From: Leuctra nigra
Lineage: Eukaryota; Arthropoda; Insecta; Plecoptera; Leuctridae
Reading direction: 5' to 3'
Assembly (NCBI GenBank): GCA_934045905.1
Contig: OW203768.1
Location: 30,471,060 to 30,535,059 of the forward strand
DNA: 64,000 bases
Below the pieces are notes generated by a model that was not told the DNA's origin, searched no databases, and was given only the letters and a program-made list of their open reading frames with translations. The translations under genes were made by a program, and so were the position numbers. This document shows positions 56,250 through 64,000 of this stretch, piece by piece. Numbering within the stretch: position 1 is the stretch's first letter; every line of letters begins with the position of its first letter.

Positions 56250-56411
56250 ACGTTTACAGCTCGGCGTTCGTTCGAATTCGGCGCTCAGCGTTGAAAGATG
56301 AACATGGTTTATCTTCTGACCTTGAACGCCAGCGCTCCTGATTGGCCAATCAGGAGGCTCAACGGCGAGCTCTGAGCGCCGAACGTCGAACGAACGTCAA
56401 GCTGTAAACGT
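56250..56411. mobile_element. CpG-rich foldback MITE
   Basis: ACGTTTACAGCT...GCGTTCGTTCGA at left mirrored by TCGAACGAACGTCAAGCTGT then AAACGT at right; inner CAGCGCTCCTGATTGGCC / GGCCAATCAGGAGGCT pair at the centre. Confidence 0.8.
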
Positions 56412-59400
56412 AGCTCTCTCTTTCTGAGACCTTCACACATCTTTTGTACTACAATTGGAACTATCTATCTAACGTAGCATAGAAAACGGGATTATGATCT
56501 GCGCGCCAGAACTGCTGCAATTGTTCTAGAAACTACTTTCATTACAATAATTCCAATTAACATTACTTCTAAAACTGTGTGATATTTAGTAAACCACCTG
56601 CATTTTAATTGCCTTTTCAAATGGAAACATCCCCACTCTATGCTATTCCAAACATATTTCAGTCTCAGAAACTATCATTTTAGACTTAGAATTGAGAATA
56701 TTCACGTGTCGACAAAGTAGGTTACTCTAGATTTAGTTTGTTTAATCCAATCTGAAGTACAACCAATTTGACGTAACTCGAAGTTCCAGAACATTTATTC
56801 TCTATAACGAAGCTATGTTAGCATTGTTTGCGCATCAAGTGAGAGATGTTATTGCCGTTGACTACATTTCCTAGCTACTTTCCCACCGTTCTCGTGCGGT
56901 AAAACTAACCAGGCACAATTTACTTTGTCCACACCGCTTAAAAGCGCCGTGACGCTGCTTCCAAGCGTCGCGACGCCTCGTCTAAATGGCGCAGCACCGT
57001 AATAATTATTCGGACGCTAAAAGCTTGCTTGCGAGAAGCAACAAGGCGTATTAAAGTTTGCTAACTTAATTTTAGACGTAGTAATAATTATGTAGTTGAG
57101 ATAAATGTCAGAAGTAAATGTATCTACAAGAAGTTGAAGTTGAGCTGCCATGGTACAGAGCGATGGTGTTTTGTTGCTTGGAATGTAGAAACCATCAGTT
57201 GGGAAGTGTTCTCTAGGTAATTAGTGGGAGTATTTCGTCTGTCTCGCTTCGGAAATAGAACTTTAATAATAGTTAAGTACGTTCGTTACGTTTGAAATAT
57301 TACAATTGAACTTAACCGGCCTGAGAAAACTTTTGGATGAAGGGAAGCATTGGAATTGCAATATGAGAGAATAGGCTGGACCGACAAATGAAACGAGACT
57401 TTTGGTAGACACAATTATCATAGAAAATATAGAAATAAAATATTTCTCACCACGGAAAATGAGTCTGAACTCTTTACGGATTGTTAGATAATAAAATGTA
57501 CTTTAATATTTTGTCCTAGAACTGATCCAAGTCATGCAAGTCATGTTTAGTATTTTTTTCTTAAAAATTGATTTAAAATTAGATGGACAGCTGTGATTTA
57601 GTGGACTACAAATTACGTCATTTTTCCAAGGCAAACTAAAAAATTAACATGAACTGTTGCCAGCAAATTAACGATGTTATGCATTATGAAGATTTTTTTT
57701 AGTATAGGCTAATGAGTGAAATAGTTATATTTTTGTAATTTTTTGCTCCACGTTATAAAACTTTTTTTATAACAATTTTAGTAGGAAAAGGAAGAGTAAA
57801 GTAATTTTTTGTCAGTGTAATATGTTACATAAAACTTCATTGTTCTATTTTTTTAATTTTGTGTTGTGATGTTCACTTTGGCACGATGATTTACTTCGTA
57901 AATGTCTATTGCTTTGTCATGTTGAAACGTACAATTTTACATTTGGTGGAACGGGTTGGATGCCCCATTTTTAAAATTAACACTTTGAAGTTTCATTACA
58001 CAAAGTGAAATTATTCATAGCGCTTTTCATGTACGTATATCCATTATTTAAGTGTTTGGAATGATTCATGTCAAAGTGAATTAAATATCAGAAACTCGAT
58101 GATCACTTTAAAAAAATACTTAGGAGAGTTAAATGTCCCTTTAAAGTGGCAGATTGCTATCAGCGCGTTCAAGGAAGTTTTTTACACGTATACTTTGGTT
58201 GTTGCCATGGTAACTAACAAGATATCGTGCCCATATATCTTTAACGCGAGGGAGAAAAAATCAGAACATGCTGACTGTAAAGAGTTTACGTCCAACAAAT
58301 GTCTACTTCTTCGTATAAAAACAATCAAAAACCGCTTTCCCCACATTTTGTAACCTAAAATTGCGTCAAGTATCCAATGAAAAAGAAAATCTCTTAGAAT
58401 TTATGTTACTCGAGTGAACTTTGCGATAACATATTTTTTATAAAGCTTTTAACTTAATCTAATCGAGGGGAATAAAAGTGAATCGTTCTGAACCTGAAAG
58501 CTGAAATTTCTCGGGTCATTGAGTAACAGCTTCATGACCATTCATTTAAAATCTCATTTCACATGAGAAATTTCATTCAAGACTCAGCCTTCACTAAGGA
58601 AATAATATAAAATGAAAAGAATTCGATTACACGAATCAAGAATTTCCCATCGAAAACATGCAACAAATTGGTTCCATGCAAAAGATCAACATCTTTGATT
58701 GATAGATCTCTTCTTTCAAGACGTCTTTCTGATAGACAGTTTGAATCTTGATTGATGTTCCCAGACCGAACACTGAGAGCGCTGATGTCGCCAAAGAGCT
58801 TTGACGGGAAAGATATGCGGTCGCTCGCCAAGAGAATGAAATGAAGCGTATCTTCGGACGGATTTCATTTCTCGGCTTGGCGATATGTGAAAGAAAGAGA
58901 TGAGAGTATTCTAAGACGCATTGGGTAAGAGAGAAATAGAGTTTTTTTGTCCTTTTTTCCTTCAGAGACGCTACTTTTCAAACTTTTCATCTTCCCGCAA
59001 GCTGAATTTTTACACCCAAAAAAGTATTATATGAAATATCTTTATACTTCCAAGAAAATGTTGAGCAAGTATAGCATTAAAGTATTTTCTGCTAAGATAA
59101 CCGGAAAACGATTTACTACCACTGGGTTTTGTAATGGTTTAGAAAGGGTGGTGGAAAAGTAAGATACAAGATATGAAAGGTTATATGTCAAAAAACACAC
59201 GAAACAGACCCGGTAATTTTGTTCAGGTTTGAAATTAGATCATATATCATCCGAAATAACTGGTGAATAACTATAATTTATTAGACACAATGATTAGTTG
59301 AATACCAACTGTACGAACGCAAATTCCGAAATGTAAACGAGGGATTGATAAATTAATGGGCAATTCTGTTGCTGTTTTCCAGTGTAATTTAAAGTGGAAA

Positions 59401-62230
59401 AAGGTTCAAACAAACTAATGCTCTGTAAACAAAAATACATAGAATTTGTCAAACTTTTAGAAAAAAGTTAATTATACTGTATAATTATTTAAATGCTTGT
59501 TCAATTAAAAGCATCCGCTCGTAAATCTCTTTGTCATTGTATACTTTTTACGACATTATTTGTCTTCTTTGTCAGGCTTTTTGCTGCTTCAGTGTTCCAG
59601 TTGACTCGATACTGTCAACCGAGTCAACTGTTGACTCAAGTTGACTCAAGGAACTGAAGTGTATCTCCGATCAAGTACAAAATTTAACAACGTATTGATA
59701 ATGTTTTTTTTTCCAAATTAGTAACATCAATTGTTATTATTGATCACTACGTATATCTCTAAGAATTTTGTAATTAAGATGCTAATTGTTATGTGAATTT
59801 TTACTGGATAATAGTTTGTGCGTGACAAAATTAATTGTTGGCACCATTAAGATGAGCCGTAACTCTGCTTTTTTGGCGATATTCGATAGTTTTAGTTGGT
59901 TGGTTACCTGAGCAATTAGTCTCAGGTCAAATCTGTAATATACAGAGGAATAATTCGTTATTTTTTTATCGATAATAAGAAACAATAGAAATCCGTGCAA
60001 TCCCTGAATATAGTTTTCTTAATCCAAATCCAATTTGTATGTATTTTAATAAATTCACTCTTTAACTAATGAATATTGATTTTTCTGACTTTTTGGAAAT
60101 AAAACAATTCATTGTTTGCACGTGACATCATCTCATTGTTGCGCGGCAATCTTGGTGTAACATGTCAGAATGGTTGTCAATCTGATTTTCAGTATTTATT
60201 TGATATTATTTATGGTTACATGTGCAATTGTAGGCTGCAGAAGAAGTTATTATAGGTATAAAACCACCTCATTTACAAACTATCTTCAACTAACCGATAA
60301 AAATTAGTTTTTAATCGACTTGACGACTGTACACCACAATGGCCGAAAATATACTTTTTTGCATTGTTGATGTAAAACAAAAGAAGCTCGAGCAAACTAT
60401 GAATACTGTTATTTTACTTCGATACATTATTATCGAAGTGCAATCGAAATATAGAATGTTATTTATGAATAAAGTTAGTCACAGTGCATCATATATAAAA
60501 TGACCACAGAGGATTATCTGTACTTGTGAAATCCACTCCACTTCACTCGAATATCCGGGAATAAGGTTAGTTTTTACCTCAGCGTAAACCCAATGAAGAG
60601 CTCTCAGGGAGCTGATGAGCTCAATGGAAAAACGAACTTTAGTGAATCATTTCATATAGAAATATAACTCAATGCGCACCGCTGACCTGACCTGACCTCA
60701 TTTCAGAGGTCACAAGTAAGCTATCAACGCGGTGATAAATATTGGCAAATTGATCTTTTATATTTATATGAAGTTGGCGAATTTTCTGTGCCGAGTTATT
60801 TTTAAGTGCATCGATGTCAGTGAATATGAGAAATATGAAATTGTGATTTTGTTGAAAACTGAATAAATTTGAATTATGTTTTGAAATGGGATTTTCTAGC
60901 ATCAGATTTCAATCCCTTGGCTTGAATCCCTAAACTTGTGATATGTATCGATGTCATATAGAAGCTCGTGAAAAATATTCTAGGGGTTGACCCAGAAACA
61001 TAATTTCACACATCCAACCTGGCGATTATGTATAAAGTTAAAGATATCGAGCGGACATGTTTGAATACATTACGAATTCATAATAAAGAGTAAAACTAAA
61101 TGATGGTTAATTTACAAATATAATACTACCTACTTAGTTTTACGAAGCGGTTTACACATAATGTAAATTAGTCAGTTGTAATTACAATGAAAATAAACCA
61201 GGAAGATATTTCCTGGGTAAAAACCGAGATCGTTTGTGTCAGAGCTTTCGTGAAAAGGTTAAAGTTAGATTAAACTAATTAGTTTTCTTTGGAATGGAAT
61301 ATAAAAGGATAAATGCGTCTTTTTAAACGTTTCAGCTGTTTTGAATCTTCCCGAAGGACTCTACAAAGGATCCAAATCCTTTGTAGAGTTCGGAAAGTTT
61401 TCTACTAATGTTCATATTTAAAATTTTAATATTATAAAAGTGTAATTAATATGAAAGAATTTTCGTCAAATTAAGTCCGGTAACAATATGAAATGGCAAA
61501 ACATTACACATCTCATGTAAAAGGGAGTATCACATTCTACATTTCAAAAAGGTCAATTTCAGTTTCTCGCCAATGAAATAGAGTTTTGAGTGAAATTCTA
61601 AACTTCGATGGCTTATGATTGAAATTTGCCTATTCGAATTGTATCGTGTAATACCCAGTCTTACTCTTAACACATTGCCTCTAATTTTTAGTTTGTTTCG
61701 TTTTAATTGTCTACGTTTCACAATGTATTATCTATAAGAACGCTTGCATGCATTCTAGTATTGTACTACTTACGTTTTAAAAAGATTCGCAGATTAGTTA
61801 AAAACAAAACTAGTATTAATCACACCAACACACCTATACTAACATGTCAAATTTATCAAACTCATTTAGGTTATTTTGCTCATAGCTCAATTATCATTTT
61901 CTGAAAAAAAAAATACCAAGAATTCTTGTCGTCATTCAAATCTGGTATCAAAAGGCATTCTTTAGTTCCCGTCAAACTCTGACAAAAAATCGACGCAAGT
62001 ATTATCTAGGACAATGTCATATTAAGAATGGAATAACTAAAGAGTTAAAACGACGCCGTGCCAATGACAAACGTAACATTCATTAGATCTGTTCGTCTGT
62101 TATGAAATGTCACTCATCACCAAAAACATTCGACCGCCAAGAGTGCATCATTCAACGCGAAACATTGAAGTGGTGCGAAGTAAATGCAGAGAGATGCGAG
62201 ATGAGATCGTATCAACTCCAGCTTTAAGAG
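56412..62230. other. Long intergenic stretch, no supported gene
   Basis: AT-rich. Items seen: a CpG-dense patch 56930-57000 with GCGTCGCGACGC; a perfect X-box palindrome GTTGCCATGGTAAC at 58201-58214; a 17-base-stem hairpin at 61351-61393 (CTCTACAAAGGAT, CCAA loop, complement). Open frames near 58099 and 58577 (84 codons each) match no family and look like chance. Confidence 0.45.
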
Positions 62231-62420
62231 CGTCTCTCGGCGACGCAAGTGGCGCATTCTGTGCGGCGTCGAGGGAACTATCTGGGCGTCGCGACGGCGG
62301 TGTACAGCGCCGCGACGCCGTGCTCAGTGCGCGCAACACGACGCCCAACTGTCGGCGGAGAATTAGACGCCGATAATCAGACTGCCGGAGCACATCAGTC
62401 AGAGCTTCTGTAGAGATGAC
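62231..62420. repeat. CpG-dense inverted-repeat patch
   Basis: Dense GCGTCGCGACGG / CGCCGCGACGCCG words in both orientations. Long frames on both strands here reflect the GC content, not a gene. Confidence 0.5.
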
Positions 62421-62423
62421 GCC

Positions 62424-62871
62424 AGGAGCGTTGCGAGCGTCACCGTGGTACTTTTTATCTGTGCGTTTGTTTCGTTTTTTGACTGCACTGTCCAGGTCAA
62501 ACCGTTCAAACGAATCGACCTGAAGTTTTGCACACATTCTAATATATTATAAGAGGATTCTGGGATATTTGAAATTTAAACTGGAACCGTTTGACCTATC
62601 AACTAAAAACTTTGCATGGTCATTGGGGCCAATTCATTTTAGGCAAACTAATCTGTCGTTTTCTTCAAATGTTATTGACTTTTTACGGATATTTAATGAT
62701 ACAATTTTGAAATATTTGCTAATGCATGCCACTTTTGAGTTGTTACAATTTGCACTGCTCTCTTGATGCTTCAGGTCCAAGGCCTGTAGAGCAGAGACTT
62801 GCAAACGCATATCAAATCGCATGCAATACGAAGGCTCGCTCATCAACGCGGTACAAATAGCGTTTTCCTAG
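62424..62871 (+). mobile_element. Helitron-like element, copy 9
   Basis: GGAGCGTTGCGAGCGTCACC at the 5' side, CATCAACGCGGTACAAATAG hairpin region and TTTTCCTAG|T at the 3' end. Internally shortened. Confidence 0.62.
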
Positions 62872-63319
62872 TTAAATGTCGCAATGCCTTTTGAATTATT
62901 CAAATTATTTGCGATGTGAAGGAGATTTTTCTTAGTTAATTACATGAGAAATAATATGATAATAATATAATATGAGATTAATTTTGCAAAAACTCGGCCC
63001 AAAATGTCCCTACATGTACCTTCCCCTCTATTTTGGGCACCCCTTGTGTATTGAGAAATTGTCGTTCTCAAAAAATAGTTCTGCAACTATTTTTTACATT
63101 GTTATTAATTTTATGAATAGTCCAAAGATTATGGCGACCTTTTTGGAAATATCTCAAGAATTTAAAGCTGTTTACAGTATAGCATTGCTACTTACAAATA
63201 ACCCACTCATGCAAACATTCTTTCATTTATTTGGTTTACTTAGTAATAATTATTCCGTTAACTGTGACTAATTGAAGTATAATTATTGTGTCCGCTTTAT
63301 ATATAAATACTACAGTATG
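62872..63319. other. AT-rich intergenic, nothing recognised
   Basis: No gene or repeat family identified. A 99-codon frame at 62972 shows no recognisable motif. Confidence 0.45.
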
Positions 63320-63560
63320 AGAACTACTCATATGTGCCTGTATGGATTGCTAGAAGGACACGGACTTTCGCCCTCATTTCGGAATTCCGGGTTCGATATC
63401 CTCGGTCGTTCTTTGTGTTTTGAGAATTGAAGGTTTTCCCATGTGCTGGGAAGTGGGGGGTGGGTTCTTTCATCAAGCTACAACCCCTTCCACCCTCCTT
63501 CCGTCCTTCACGTTCCTTCATCGAGTTTTATACCAACCCTCAATCATTCTGAAAATCAAT
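63320..63560 (+). mobile_element. Second type of tRNA-like SINE
   Basis: CACGGACTTTCGCCCTC then B-box-like GGGTTCGATATCC, followed by GAAGGTTTTCCCATGTGCTG and CTTCCACCCTCC. It shares the GGTTTTCCC...GCTGGGAAG block order with the 22273 family (there GGTTTTCCCTCAG...GCTGGGAAGG), but the rest differs. Confidence 0.5.
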
Positions 63561-64000
63561 CACATACGCACAATACAAGCTTGAGTGTTGTTTATAAACA
63601 ACACGTCGAAAATATATTATTCTACATGTCTGAGAACTCAATCAAGAAAATATTTGTGATGCAACCCACAACACACTTCTGCGTTGCGGGTTGCGTTTAC
63701 TGAGAAACCTGGCTCCTCTATGGAAAGTTCACCAGTATTCGTCCTTCAGAGAACTTTCAAGTGCCCTATGTTTTTATACTTGTAATCAGACAATGCGATT
63801 TTGTTTACCAACCTCAGAAAGTATTTGTAAGTACTCTTTAGACCGATTTGGTCCCTTATAAGCCGATTTCTTCTTGTACTTTCAAAGCTCTTTCTCCTTC
63901 TCAGAAGAAAATAAGCACACTCTGTTTTCGGAGAAGAGTACTAGCCTTACAGACTAGCCTAGCCTTTTGACTATGTGAGATAGTTTGTAGATTTGTGTAT
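63561..64000. other. Window end, nothing recognised
   Basis: No gene or repeat family identified. Confidence 0.45.

Noticed and set aside
58099..58353. 84-codon plus-strand frame
   Set aside because: No recognisable domain, no splice context, AT-rich background where such frames arise by chance.
62107..62537. Overlapping frames of 89 and 129 codons on opposite strands
   Set aside because: They span a CpG-dense inverted repeat that lacks stops on both strands; no domain or splice context.

Overview
The window looks like non-coding-rich nuclear DNA of an insect. It is AT-rich by eye, its genes have spliced exons with GT..AG borders, and it carries an insect-type odorant receptor (Or) gene, exons of an insect-type NMDA receptor subunit 2, and many transposable elements. 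I lean towards a hemipteran, possibly a planthopper, but nothing here fixes the species. There are three 200-base N gaps (1060-1259, 20830-21029, 38487-38686), probably scaffold placeholders, so order across them is not guaranteed.

Layout. 1-7.4 kb: a hAT-like miniature element, a CR1/jockey-like LINE relic on the minus strand (1260-2795), and a nested transposon island (3874-7359). 7.8-14.3 kb: an odorant receptor gene on the minus strand with seven recognised exons. Their splice phases agree throughout, although the first exon has a weak donor and the last coding exon was not found. Its introns hold a 33-35 bp minisatellite, Helitron-like elements, a (TCTG)n tract and MITEs. 14.3-29.5 kb: mostly MITEs, tRNA-derived SINEs, Helitron-like copies and G/C homopolymers, plus two candidate exons of a second Or-like gene on the plus strand (25.2 and 26.7 kb). 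29.9-33.3 kb: three consecutive plus-strand exons of an Nmdar2-type glutamate receptor (ligand-binding lobe end, M1, M2 pore loop). 34.7-44.1 kb: two head-to-tail copies of a 2.35 kb foldback element, a 3.35 kb element with about 1 kb inverted arms around a broken transposon gene, and another foldback copy. 45.47-45.94 kb: a GC-rich first coding exon with signal peptide and the start of an NMDA-receptor-like amino-terminal domain, also plus strand. 46-64 kb: no further confident exons, only SINEs, foldbacks, a third 2.34 kb foldback copy and Helitron-like copies.

Two themes stand out. First, the receptor exons are in paradoxical order: channel exons lie upstream of a signal-peptide exon on the same strand, and the expected M3/S2/M4 exons between them were not found. 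This implies tandem paralogues or an assembly problem. Second, the repeats are strongly structured. One family carries repeated CRE + ETS + YY1-like motif cassettes. A Helitron-like family ends in a hairpin plus CTAG and once forms an inverted pair inside the receptor intron. A minisatellite resembles the splice acceptor of the adjacent Or exon.
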